From assembly GCF_900104795.1 (NCBI RefSeq), contig NZ_FNTG01000001.1:992001-1056000 (forward strand): a stretch of DNA of 64,000 nucleotides. The letters are read 5' to 3'. The stretch's first letter is position 1. Every line of letters starts with the position of its first letter. The position numbers were made by a program, and so were the translations under genes. This DNA comes from Burkholderia sp. WP9. Its GTDB lineage: Bacteria; Pseudomonadota; Gammaproteobacteria; Burkholderiales; Burkholderiaceae. Positions 9,888 through 17,947 of the stretch are shown in pieces. The notes beneath the pieces are model-generated. The model made no database searches. It was not told the DNA's origin and saw nothing but the letters and a program-made list of their open reading frames with translations.

Positions 9888-10223
9888 ATCGGACTCCGTT
9901 TAATTGCGCCGAGGGTGGCCGTGGCACCGCCACGCTGCCCACGACAAGTGCCATTCCACGTTAGTCCGAAATCTCCGCTGCCGATTGATACAGATCAGGC
10001 GAAGCAGGTCCCTGCTTGCAGAGACGCTCGCGGGCAATAACGCCCATGCCTGTTGTGCAAAGACGCGACACGGATCGCGTCGATCCGGTCGAGTCCCGCT
10101 GCGTCGAGCAGCGCATTGCCATGCTGCGCTGGACGAACATGAACGAGAGTCCGCGCAGTTCAATGGGCAGCGCGCGCCAGCATCGGGCGCGCAAGCGCAC
10201 GAGCGAATGCGCCATCACGGCAT
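9888..10223. other. Non-coding gap upstream of the nitroreductase gene
   Basis: About 336 bases between the nitroreductase start and the end of the next minus-strand gene. It holds the FNR-type site at 9985-9998. The open frames here lack ribosome binding sites and family features; I see no gene. Confidence 0.5.
9985..9998 (-). promoter_or_regulatory. FNR/ANR-type site upstream of the nitroreductase gene
   Basis: TTGAT-ACAG-ATCAG: nine of ten defined positions match TTGAT-N4-ATCAA. It lies 98 bp upstream of the minus-strand ATG at 9887. The best -10 at class II distance is only TAACGT (9958-9963), 3/6. Confidence 0.6.
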
Positions 10224-10529
10224 TTAAAGGCCGTGGGTCGTTTCATCGATCGATTGCTTGCGCTTGGCGCTCGGTTGCGCCGATGCGCCGTCGAGGGCGT
10301 CCAGTTTGGCGAGCAGCGCTGACGCCCGCGCGCCTATCGGGCTCTGCGCGTCGGTTTGGGCCGCCGCGGACTCGATACGCGCTCGCCAGTAGGCCGGCTG
10401 GAAAACAAAGTGAGCGGAGCGCGGCGCTTCACACTGGAGTAGCCGTTCGAGTTGCCCGATCATCGAACCGATATGGGCAAGGTCTCGTTCATTGGAATCG
10501 ATTCGAGCCATGTGCGTGACGGGCCCCAT
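10224..10529 (-). CDS. Hypothetical protein, helical, 101 aa
   Basis: No family recognised. The sequence is mostly amphipathic helix: a conserved-looking start (MARIDSNERDLAHIGSMIGQ from residue 7), a middle with FVFQPAYWRARIE, and a charged tail. An alternative ATG at residue 7 (position 10511) gives 95 residues; neither start has a clear RBS. Reality is supported by an upstream FNR-type site at 10656-10669 with a TATGCT -10 at 10628-10633, giving a leader of roughly 90-110 nt. Confidence 0.6.
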   Translation of the reverse strand: MGPVTHMARIDSNERDLAHIGSMIGQLERLLQCEAPRSAHFVFQPAYWRARIESAAAQTDAQSPIGARASALLAKLDALDGASAQPSAKRKQSIDETTHGL

Positions 10530-10655
10530 TTCGTGATGACAGGACGTGTTGCGATCCGACGAGACAAGTCCATGACGGGGCCATGTGAATGCGCCGCAAC
10601 GCGCGACTCAGTCCCGCTGTATCGACCAGCATAGAGGTGCGCCCAGATGGTTTGA

Positions 10656-10669
10656 TTGATCGCCGTCAA
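10656..10669 (-). promoter_or_regulatory. FNR/ANR-type site upstream of the 101-aa gene
   Basis: TTGAT-CGCC-GTCAA: the left half-site is perfect and the right has 4/5. On the minus strand TATGCT (10628-10633) starts 22 bp beyond the site, exactly class II spacing. The same TATGCT hexamer occurs at equal spacing from the site at 23935. Confidence 0.62.
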
Positions 10670-10875
10670 GGGCGCGTGACGTAGATCACGCGAAAACGCC
10701 TGTTTAATTCAATTTGCCGTGTGAGCTTGTGTGGACCGCACTTGTCTCCGCATGCTCACTGTGGTGTATCGGACGAGTGGTTTCCGCTCGCGACCGCTGT
10801 CCATTCGTGTGCATAGGCGGGCCGGAACTCCAATCTGCATTTGGCGCCGGTCGTCCGGGCGGCGGTGATAGTGGC

Positions 10876-10889
10876 TTGACGTGTATCAA
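10876..10889 (+). promoter_or_regulatory. FNR/ANR-type site upstream of the tandem Usp operon
   Basis: TTGAC-GTGT-ATCAA, nine of ten consensus positions. GAGAAT at 10911-10916 (4/6 to TATAAT) lies 21 bp downstream, fitting a class II promoter with a transcript start near 10924 and a leader of about 45 nt to the ATG at 10968. Confidence 0.68.
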
Positions 10890-10967
10890 TGAGTGACCAG
10901 GCAGGGCGCAGAGAATCAGATATCGACGTCAGCTGGGCGAACGCACGCCCTCTTTGGGGACCCGATC

Positions 10968-11921
10968 ATGAGCACAACGCACCTTGGCGGTCATGCCATT
11001 CACTCAATCCGACGCATCCTCGTGGCTGTGGACACTTCGCCGGAGTCAGCGCGCACAGCGGCGTATGTGTGTCACCTGAAGCTGCCCGGCGCGCGGGTCC
11101 GCGTGGTGAGTGTCGCCGAAAATCCCCGCACCCTGTTGCCGCTCGGGTCGATGACGGATGGCGAGCTGCAGCTTGCACGCGCCGAACTTGCCCGCGACGC
11201 GGGTGACGCCGTGGCCCACGCAAAAAGTATATTCGCGGATGCCGGCATCGACGTCGAGTCGGACGTCGTGGAAATTTCGCGGCAAGGCGGCTATACCGCT
11301 AACGCATTGATCGATGCCGCGGCGCAATGGCAGGCGGATCTGCTCGTCGTGGGCGCGCGTCAGCATCACGGTATGTTGCGCTGGATCGAAGGTACGGTTT
11401 CCGAATTCGTCACCACCCAGGCACCCTGTTCGATTCTCGTTGTGCCGGCCAGTTACGAAACGGAGATCCAGTCGTCGCCGCGCCGGATCCTGTTCGCGCT
11501 GGATGGAAGCGCCGCGTCGCGCGACGCGTTGCATTTCGGGCTTCAACTCGCCACACCCGAGGCCCGCCTTCGCGCCGTCTATGTGATAGATCGCGCCGTC
11601 CGGCTAACCGATATCGTGCCGATCCGCATGCTCGAGGAGGCGTTCGTCGAAGAAGGAAAAGTGATTCTGGCCGCGGCAGCGAAGGTCTTTGCCGAATTGC
11701 CGAATCAGGCTGAGACCACGGCGGTCGAAACGGCCCCCGCACGTGACGACGTCGCGCACGCGATCATCCGCGACGCGCAACAGTGGCACGCGGACCTGGT
11801 CGTCGTCGGCACCCATGGGCGGCGCGGCGTCGCGCGCTGGTTTCTCGGCAGCGTGGCCGCGCGCACCGCGCGTCTCGCCGGCACGCCTTTACTGCTGGCG
11901 CGACCGGGCCACGAAACGTGA
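10968..11921 (+). CDS. Tandem-domain universal stress protein
   Basis: 317 residues made of two Usp domains (about 15-155 and 165-317), like UspE. Domain 2 has a complete ATP signature, GTHGRRGVARWFLGS. In domain 1 the equivalent is GARQHHGMLRWIEGT, which lacks the second glycine of G-2x-G and may not bind ATP. The ATG at 10968 is preceded by GGGGA. It is the first gene of a likely operon with the exported protein and P-type ATPase that follow, controlled by the FNR-type site at 10876. Confidence 0.88.
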   Translation: MSTTHLGGHAIHSIRRILVAVDTSPESARTAAYVCHLKLPGARVRVVSVAENPRTLLPLGSMTDGELQLARAELARDAGDAVAHAKSIFADAGIDVESDVVEISRQGGYTANALIDAAAQWQADLLVVGARQHHGMLRWIEGTVSEFVTTQAPCSILVVPASYETEIQSSPRRILFALDGSAASRDALHFGLQLATPEARLRAVYVIDRAVRLTDIVPIRMLEEAFVEEGKVILAAAAKVFAELPNQAETTAVETAPARDDVAHAIIRDAQQWHADLVVVGTHGRRGVARWFLGSVAARTARLAGTPLLLARPGHET

Positions 11922-12055
11922 AACGGGCGACGGACATCGGCTGAACACACTGCGCGCCTGTCGCGCCATGCGAGCGCGGGGAGTGGCCGAAACGCCGGCG
12001 CGAAACGCCGGCTGACACACCTCCGGGCGCTCACGAACCTGGGGATCTTTCCGAC

Positions 12056-12544
12056 ATGTCGATCTTTAACTCACACGCGCTGCGCACCGCCGTTGCATTC
12101 GGGTTTCTTGTCCTGAGTGCCGCCGTTGCCGGGCAATCACTGCCCGAGGCGGTCAGCCGTGACGGCGTGCTGTACATGACGGGCGGCATCGGCGAGGACG
12201 ACGCGAAAGCCTTTCGCGCACTCGCGCCTCGCTACAGCCTGCGCATGATGTTTACCACGGCTGCGGGCAACTATCTCTCCGATGTGGATGTGACGATCGC
12301 AAGCGCATCGGGGCGCGCTGTCCTCGACACCCGCACCGAAGGGCCGTTCCTGTTCGTCATGCTGCCGGCCGGACGCTATCGTATCGTCGCACATGCCGGG
12401 AGCACGGAGATCGGCAAGACAGTCGACGTGCCGCGCCGCGGCGGGGCGGATCTGCACATCGTGTTGCAGGAACGTGCCACCGGCAATGCGCGGACCAACT
12501 GTGCGCATTGCCGTGCACCCATGCGCGGCCAGAGCGAACCCTGA
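12056..12544 (+). CDS. Exported protein with carboxypeptidase-regulatory-like beta domain
   Basis: 162 residues. A signal peptide is clear (about 1-26, ending SAAVAGQ). The mature part reads as one beta-sandwich of the carboxypeptidase regulatory-like/transthyretin-like type: LRMMFTTAAGNYLSDVDVTIAS, then LPAGRYRIVAHAGSTEIGKTVDVP. The tail contains CAHC. Two bases separate its stop from the P-type ATPase start, so the pair is probably co-translated. Function unknown; a periplasmic partner of the ATPase is one possibility. Confidence 0.72.
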   Translation: MSIFNSHALRTAVAFGFLVLSAAVAGQSLPEAVSRDGVLYMTGGIGEDDAKAFRALAPRYSLRMMFTTAAGNYLSDVDVTIASASGRAVLDTRTEGPFLFVMLPAGRYRIVAHAGSTEIGKTVDVPRRGGADLHIVLQERATGNARTNCAHCRAPMRGQSEP

Positions 12545-12546
12545 TC

Positions 12547-15039
12547 ATGGCGACGCAAGGCGCGACATCCGACGTGCCGGCGTCCGCCGTGCCTGCGCGG
12601 CATGTGGCGGGTGGACTGACGCACGCGGAGGTCCTGGCATTGCAGGTGCGGCACGGCCGCAATGTGATCACGCGGGGCAATCGCCATCTCTGGTGGAGCA
12701 CCGTGCGCGATGCGTTCACCGAGCCGATGTTCCTGCTGCTGCTCAGCGCGAGCGGCCTGTATGGCCTGATCGGCGACATGACGGAGGCATCGACGCTGCT
12801 CGCCCTGGTCGTTGCCGTGCTGGTACTGACCATTGTCCAGAGCCATCGGACGGCGAGCGTGCTCGAAGCGCTGCGTGATCTGTCGGCGCCGCGAGCGCAG
12901 GTATTGCGCGACGGCAAGCGGGAATACGTATCGGCGGCGGAATTGGTGCCCGGCGATCTTGTCATTATCGAGGAAGGGGCGAAGGTGCCGGCCGACGGTG
13001 CGGTAACGGAAGCCCACGAACTGAGCGTCGACGAATCGCTGCTCACCGGCGAGTCCGTCGCCGTCGAGAAGTTTGCCGGTTCATCCGGCGAATCGCCCGC
13101 AGACCCGTCGCGGAGCTGCCTGTTTTCAGGGTCGATGGTGGTGCGGGGTCAGGGCCGCATGTACGTCACGGCGACGGGCGCGCAGACCGAGCTTGGCCGG
13201 CTCGGCGCGAGCCTTGCCGAAGTGAGCGAGCCACCTTCACCCTTGCAGGTCGAGATGCGCGGCTTCGTCAGGCGGTTTGCGACGCTCGCGGTGATCATCT
13301 GTGTGCTGCTCGTCTTCGCCTATCGCTGGCGCATGGGCGGCTGGATACCGGGTCTGCTGGCCGGCATTACGCTCGCGATGGGCATTTTGCCCGAAGAGCT
13401 GCCGGTGATATTCACCGTCTTCATGGCGCTGGGCGCGCGCCGGATCGCGAGGGAGGGCGTGCTGACACGGCGTCTGAGTGCCATCCAGACGCTCGGGCAA
13501 ACCTCGGTGCTATGCGTCGACAAGACGGGCACGCTGACCCAGAACCGTATGTCCGTGCGCGTGCTGTATGCACGCGGCGAAGAGCTATGGCTGAAGGACG
13601 GCGCGGTCAAGATCGGCCCGCAGTTTCATGAACTGCTGGAGTACCTCGTGCTCGCGAGCGAAATCGAGCCGCTCGATCCCATGGAGCGCGCGTTCCACGA
13701 GACGGGCCGCTCCTGTCTGGCCGGCACGGACCGGCTGCATGAACAATGGTCGCTCGTGCAGGAATACGCATTGACGCCTGAACTGCCCGCCATGTCGCAT
13801 GGATGGGAGAGCCCCGAACTCGATCATCGGCTGGTGGCGTGCAAGGGTGCGCCTGAGGCGATCTGCTCGCTGTGCCACCTCGAAGCCGGTGAGGCGCGAG
13901 CGCTGATGGAGCGCGCCACGCATATGGCGGAAAGCGGGTTACGCGTGCTCGGCGTGGCGCGGGCGCGGCATTGCGGCGAAACGTGGCCTGATCAGCAGCA
14001 CGACTTCGCGTTCTCGCTGGTGGGGCTCGTCGGACTGCTCGACCCGGTGCGCCCGGAGGTGGAAGGCGCGGTTGCGCAGTTGAAGGTCGCGGGCGTGCGG
14101 GTCGTGATGATTACCGGCGACTATCCGTCGACGGCGCGGGCGGTCGCGGCGGAAGTCGGCATCGACAGCGGCCGCGTCGTAAGCGGCGCCGACCTTGCCG
14201 GCATGGACGATGCCGCGTTGCAACGCGCGATCGTCGACGCAAGCGTGTTCGCGCGGGTCAGGCCGGAGCAGAAGCTGAGGCTCATCGACGCGTTCAGGCA
14301 TGCGGGCGAGGTCGTCGCGATGACGGGCGACGGCGTCAATGATGCGCCCGCGCTGAAAGCCGCGCATATCGGCATCGCGATGGGCACGCGGGGCGCGGAG
14401 GTTGCGCGCGAGGTGGCGTCGCTGGTGTTGCTGCGTGACGATCTGACGCCGATCGTGTCGGCCCTGCGGCTCGGCCGGCGCATCTACGAGAATCTGAAGA
14501 TGGCGGTGGCATACACGATCGCGGTTCATATTCCGATGATCGCCGCCGCGACCCTTCCCGTGGTGGCGGGCTGGCCGCTCATGCTCGCGCCGGTGCACAT
14601 CGTGTTCCTCGAAATGATCATCACACCCGTTTGCTCGATTGTCTTTGAAAACGAACCGGAGAGCCGCTCGCTCATGCGTGATCCGCCGCGGCGAATCGGC
14701 GAGCGGCTCATGTCCAACCGCATCCTGGGGCTGAGCATTGCGCTCGGGTGCGTAGCCGCCCTGATCGTCGTAGGCGTGTATGCGGCACTGCTCGGGCGCG
14801 GATTCGATCCGCTCGACGCTCGCACGGCCGGCTTCCTGCTGCTCGTGGCATGCAACGTCGGGCTGATGTTCGCCGTGCGCGCGTTGCCGCACCGGCCGTC
14901 GGCGCGCCGCGCACGCCAGACGAACTTTTATGGGTGGGCCGTCGTGTTGCTTACGACGCTCGCTGCGGGCGTGTTGATGACCTGGCCGGCGCTTGCCCGG
15001 CTGTTCGCTCTGCGTCCTGTTCTTGCCGTATGGCTGTGA
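12547..15039 (+). CDS. P-type cation-transporting ATPase, substrate unknown
   Basis: 830 residues with full P-type ATPase machinery: a short cation-ATPase N domain, TGES in the actuator domain, phosphorylation site D325-KTGTLTQN, and the hinge motif TGDGVNDAPAL. The membrane motif is PEELP, not the PEGLP of Ca2+ pumps, PEMLP of Mg2+ pumps or CPC of heavy-metal pumps, so the ion cannot be named. About ten membrane helices. Related proteins occur in low-oxygen or dormancy gene sets (CtpF in mycobacteria is a functional parallel, not shown to be an orthologue). Confidence 0.9.
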   Translation: MATQGATSDVPASAVPARHVAGGLTHAEVLALQVRHGRNVITRGNRHLWWSTVRDAFTEPMFLLLLSASGLYGLIGDMTEASTLLALVVAVLVLTIVQSHRTASVLEALRDLSAPRAQVLRDGKREYVSAAELVPGDLVIIEEGAKVPADGAVTEAHELSVDESLLTGESVAVEKFAGSSGESPADPSRSCLFSGSMVVRGQGRMYVTATGAQTELGRLGASLAEVSEPPSPLQVEMRGFVRRFATLAVIICVLLVFAYRWRMGGWIPGLLAGITLAMGILPEELPVIFTVFMALGARRIAREGVLTRRLSAIQTLGQTSVLCVDKTGTLTQNRMSVRVLYARGEELWLKDGAVKIGPQFHELLEYLVLASEIEPLDPMERAFHETGRSCLAGTDRLHEQWSLVQEYALTPELPAMSHGWESPELDHRLVACKGAPEAICSLCHLEAGEARALMERATHMAESGLRVLGVARARHCGETWPDQQHDFAFSLVGLVGLLDPVRPEVEGAVAQLKVAGVRVVMITGDYPSTARAVAAEVGIDSGRVVSGADLAGMDDAALQRAIVDASVFARVRPEQKLRLIDAFRHAGEVVAMTGDGVNDAPALKAAHIGIAMGTRGAEVAREVASLVLLRDDLTPIVSALRLGRRIYENLKMAVAYTIAVHIPMIAAATLPVVAGWPLMLAPVHIVFLEMIITPVCSIVFENEPESRSLMRDPPRRIGERLMSNRILGLSIALGCVAALIVVGVYAALLGRGFDPLDARTAGFLLLVACNVGLMFAVRALPHRPSARRARQTNFYGWAVVLLTTLAAGVLMTWPALARLFALRPVLAVWL

Positions 15040-15072
15040 GTCTGTCCATGCGGCGAAGCCATCACGGCAGGT

Positions 15073-15086
15073 TTGACCTCGATCAA
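15073..15086 (+). promoter_or_regulatory. FNR/ANR-type site upstream of the first BON gene
   Basis: TTGAC-CTCG-ATCAA, nine of ten consensus positions. CATAGT at 15106-15111 (gap 19) or TAGTCT at 15108-15113 (gap 21) could serve as -10. The coding start at 15230 is about 110 nt beyond the predicted transcript start. Confidence 0.65.
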
Positions 15087-15229
15087 TCGCATCGTGCCGC
15101 AGGGCCATAGTCTGAGGAGGTGGCGCATTGCCGGTGGGGTGCAACTTATTTGCGGGAATGCTTGCCGCGTCGAATCAGTTCGCAGCCGCGCGCAATCGCG
15201 CTGCCAGGTCATGCCGGAGGAGAAATTCC

Positions 15230-15880
15230 ATGAAGTCGGACAGTCAATTGAAGCAGGAAGTCGAGGACGAACTGATGAGCAGTCCGGCCGTCGACGCAAA
15301 CGGGATAGGTGTTGCCGTGGTCGACCGTGTGGTCACGATCACCGGACACGTTCCAAACTATGCGGCGAAAGTCGCGGCCGAAAAATGCGCGATGCGAATC
15401 GCCGGTGTCGTCGCGGTGGTAGTCGGTATCGACGTGAAACTGCGCGAATCCGAGCGGCGTACCGACGAGGACATCGCCTTGAGCGTGCGCGCGGCCCTGG
15501 ACTGGATCGCCGGCCTCGAAGAGCATGCGATCAGGATCAAGGTCGAGAAAGGCTGGGTGACATTGAGTGGCGAAGTCGAGGACGGTTACCGCAGCCACAT
15601 CGCCGAGAAAAATGTCGTCCATATGCGTGGTGTGACGGGCGTGACGAATGAGATCAGGATCCGCGGTTCGGCTTCTCCGCTCGACATTGAGTACAGCATC
15701 CGCAAAGCCATTCAACGCCATACCGATCGCGAGTTGAAGCATGTGGGCGTCGAAGTCGACGACGGCAAGGTAACCTTGTCGGGGCGTCTCAGTTCGGGCG
15801 TCGAGCGCTCCATCGTGACGGGCGCGGCGCGCTCGACGCCGGGTGTGACGGCCGTTGTCGACCGTCTGGTGGTCGGTTGA
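15230..15880 (+). CDS. Triple BON-domain protein A
   Basis: 216 residues with three consecutive BON domains (about 3-68, 76-143, 147-215), each ending in the typical G-V-x-x-V-x-(N/D)-x-(L/I) strand. No signal peptide, so it is cytoplasmic unlike OsmY, and close in layout to the second copy at 24139 (also 216 residues, also starting MKSD). BON domains are thought to bind phospholipid or membranes. Start fixed by GGAGGAG at 15216-15222; an FNR-type site lies 144 bp upstream. Confidence 0.88.
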   Translation: MKSDSQLKQEVEDELMSSPAVDANGIGVAVVDRVVTITGHVPNYAAKVAAEKCAMRIAGVVAVVVGIDVKLRESERRTDEDIALSVRAALDWIAGLEEHAIRIKVEKGWVTLSGEVEDGYRSHIAEKNVVHMRGVTGVTNEIRIRGSASPLDIEYSIRKAIQRHTDRELKHVGVEVDDGKVTLSGRLSSGVERSIVTGAARSTPGVTAVVDRLVVG

Positions 15881-15904
15881 CGAAGCAGACCGCTGCCGCC
15901 GCGC

Positions 15905-16912
15905 TCATGGTTGTCGTGAGCGGTTGTCGAGCGCGGCGTGTGCTTCATGCCAACGGACGATGGCGGACCAGATATCCGCCGCCGTCTCGCAGAAAATGAA
16001 TAGTGCGGCGTCCTGTGGCGCGATCATGCCTTCGCTGATCAGAAACTCGAAATTGATCGCGCGGCGCCAGAACGATTCGCCGACCAGCACGACGGGCAGC
16101 CGCCGGATCTTGTTCGTTTGCAGCAGGGTCAACACTTCGAACAACTCGTCACAGGTTCCAAAGCCGCCCGGAAAAAACACGGCGGCTTGCGCGCGTTCCA
16201 GCAGATGGAGCTTGCGAATGGCGAAATAGTGAAGCTTGAAGCAGAGTTCAGGTGTGAGGTAGGGATTGGGTTCCTGCTCACGCGGCAACGCGATATTCAA
16301 GCCGATGCTCGGCGCCTTGAGTTCGTACGCACCTCGATTCGCTGCTTCCATGATGCCGGGGCCGCCGCCGGTGACGACGGCGAGCGACGACAGCGCTCCC
16401 GTACACCGCGCGCTGCCGACAATACGGCCGAATTCGCGCGCGATCCCGTAGTAGCGACTGCGCTTGAGCAGTTGCTTCGCGACTTGCAAGGCGCTCTCGC
16501 TCTCGGGGTCGCCGGGCCGGCTTTCGAGCGTCCGCCGCGCTTCCTCGACCCGGCGGCGGGCGGCGGCCGGCGCGATGATCCGTGTGCTGCCGTACACCAC
16601 GATCGTGTGCTGTATCGCATGGCGCTGCAACGTCTCCTCAGTCTTCCAGTAGTCGAGTTGCAGACGGATGCCGCACATTTCCGGGCGCCGCAGAAAGGCG
16701 AGGTCTTCGTCCGCTTCCAGGTAGGTTGGGCTTTCGATCATATGGCGCACGCGCGCCGAACGTTCGGAAGGGGCGTCCGCGTGGAGACGCCGCGCTCTTC
16801 GCACGGATTCGGCCACGGCGGGCGCGTCCTGACACTGCGCGCACGCGGGGTCCGCACGATGCTCGACCACCGTGCCGACACGCGTTGCCTCGTTTTTATG
16901 GATGCTTGTCAT
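15905..16912 (-). CDS. LOG-family nucleotide phosphoribohydrolase
   Basis: 335 residues. The Rossmann core carries both LOG signatures, GGGPGIMEAANRGA and PGGFGTCDE, which bind nucleotide phosphate and catalyse cleavage of the base from a nucleoside 5'-monophosphate. An N-terminal extension of about 110 residues is not part of the core fold. The actual substrate (cytokinin-type or ordinary NMPs) is open. The ATG at 16912 has GGGAG upstream. It follows the lipocalin gene by 34 bp and probably belongs to its operon. Confidence 0.85.
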   Translation of the reverse strand: MTSIHKNEATRVGTVVEHRADPACAQCQDAPAVAESVRRARRLHADAPSERSARVRHMIESPTYLEADEDLAFLRRPEMCGIRLQLDYWKTEETLQRHAIQHTIVVYGSTRIIAPAAARRRVEEARRTLESRPGDPESESALQVAKQLLKRSRYYGIAREFGRIVGSARCTGALSSLAVVTGGGPGIMEAANRGAYELKAPSIGLNIALPREQEPNPYLTPELCFKLHYFAIRKLHLLERAQAAVFFPGGFGTCDELFEVLTLLQTNKIRRLPVVLVGESFWRRAINFEFLISEGMIAPQDAALFIFCETAADIWSAIVRWHEAHAALDNRSRQP

Positions 16913-16946
16913 GCGCGCTCCCGCCCGCTTCGTTACCGCAAAACTT

Positions 16947-17528
16947 TCATTGAAAGCCCGGTTGACCGATTTGCCCGGCGCTTTGCGCAACCCGCCGTAG
17001 CCTGTCGGTGTTGAAGCCCATCGCGGCTAGCCGGGCGAGCATGCCGGCGTAGGTGGCATCGTCCATCGCCGGCGCGCGTGCGAGTACCCACACCATGTTG
17101 CCGTCGGCCATGCAGCGAATCGTGTAGCGATAGTCGGGGTCCACATACGCGGTGACAACCACCACTTCGAACGGCCAGATCAGTCCCACTCGCCATTTCG
17201 TGTTGCCGGTTCCGGGCATCACCTTCGCGACGAACTGGCTTCCCGTCGGCGGCTGATCGAAACCGTGACGCCGGCCGAGGTACTTGTCGTCGATGCTTCC
17301 GTCGTCGCGCAAGGTCCACTCGTCGTAACTGCCGACATAATCGGATTCGCTGAGAAACGGGGTGTCCGCGATCACGTACCAGCGGCCCATGTACCGCTGC
17401 AGATCGATTGGCGGTCCTGCCACGCAGGCGGACTGGGATGCTTGCGCGTGCGGCGGGACCGCCGGATCATGCGCGCACCCCGCAAGGAGAATGGCAAGCG
17501 AGGCGATGCACGCGATTGACTTGTGCAT
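16947..17528 (-). CDS. blc: Blc-type lipocalin lipoprotein
   Basis: 193 residues. The lipoprotein signal ends in the lipobox LAGC (C18). The lipocalin signature is DLQRYMGRWYVIADTPF (G-x-W), followed by SYDEWTLRDDGSI and the barrel strands, and the C-terminal YAGMLARLAAMGFNTDRLRRV helix is typical of Blc. Expected to sit in the outer membrane and bind fatty acid or lysophospholipid. Middle gene of a likely operon: small membrane protein, lipocalin, LOG enzyme. Confidence 0.9.
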   Translation of the reverse strand: MHKSIACIASLAILLAGCAHDPAVPPHAQASQSACVAGPPIDLQRYMGRWYVIADTPFLSESDYVGSYDEWTLRDDGSIDDKYLGRRHGFDQPPTGSQFVAKVMPGTGNTKWRVGLIWPFEVVVVTAYVDPDYRYTIRCMADGNMVWVLARAPAMDDATYAGMLARLAAMGFNTDRLRRVAQSAGQIGQPGFQ

Positions 17529-17545
17529 AGTTTTTATCCGATGGG

Positions 17546-17728
17546 TTAGCGATGAAGCAACCTTGCCCGGATCCCCGCACACGAGCGCCCGGCCTTCGTC
17601 AATGAACTGGACAGGCCGCTGAAGTTCACGATCTCGCGGCGAAGGCGCGGATGAATACAGGCGAGGCCGAGGACGAGGAACGCGCCCGGCAGCATTAAAA
17701 GGCCAACGAGTATTGTGCTTCTCAACAT
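17546..17728 (-). CDS. Small membrane protein, 60 aa
   Basis: Sixty residues with one strong membrane helix (about 4-24, STILVGLLMLPGAFLVLGLA), followed by a basic segment (HPRLRREIV) and a polar tail. The start at 17728 has an excellent RBS, GGAGGCGAT directly before ATG; the in-frame ATG 42 bases upstream lacks one. It lies 65 bp from the FNR-type site at 17793 and 17 bp ahead of the lipocalin gene. No family recognised. Confidence 0.65.
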   Translation of the reverse strand: MLRSTILVGLLMLPGAFLVLGLACIHPRLRREIVNFSGLSSSLTKAGRSCAGIRARLLHR

Positions 17729-17792
17729 ATCGCCTCCGGACCCCGATTGGTTTCTCCATTGATCGAGCATAAGGTTCGCGGCTCATGGCAGA

Positions 17793-17806
17793 TTGACGTG
17801 TGTCAA
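17793..17806. promoter_or_regulatory. FNR/ANR-type site between lipocalin operon and DHH gene
   Basis: TTGAC-GTGT-GTCAA, eight of ten consensus positions and itself a perfect inverted repeat at the outer half-sites. It is centred between divergent genes. On the plus strand AGTAAT (17834-17839) lies 27 bp away, slightly beyond class II spacing; no clear minus-strand -10 is seen. Confidence 0.55.
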
Positions 17807-17947
17807 GGCTGCGACGGGCCCCGCGAAAGTGACAGTAATACGCCCCAGGAGAGCGCCATGCGGGCCACAATGCGGACATCGGGGCAGATTCACTGAACTC
17901 GCGGATCTGCTTTTTGACGACGCTCCATCCTCGTCCGGTGACAAGGC

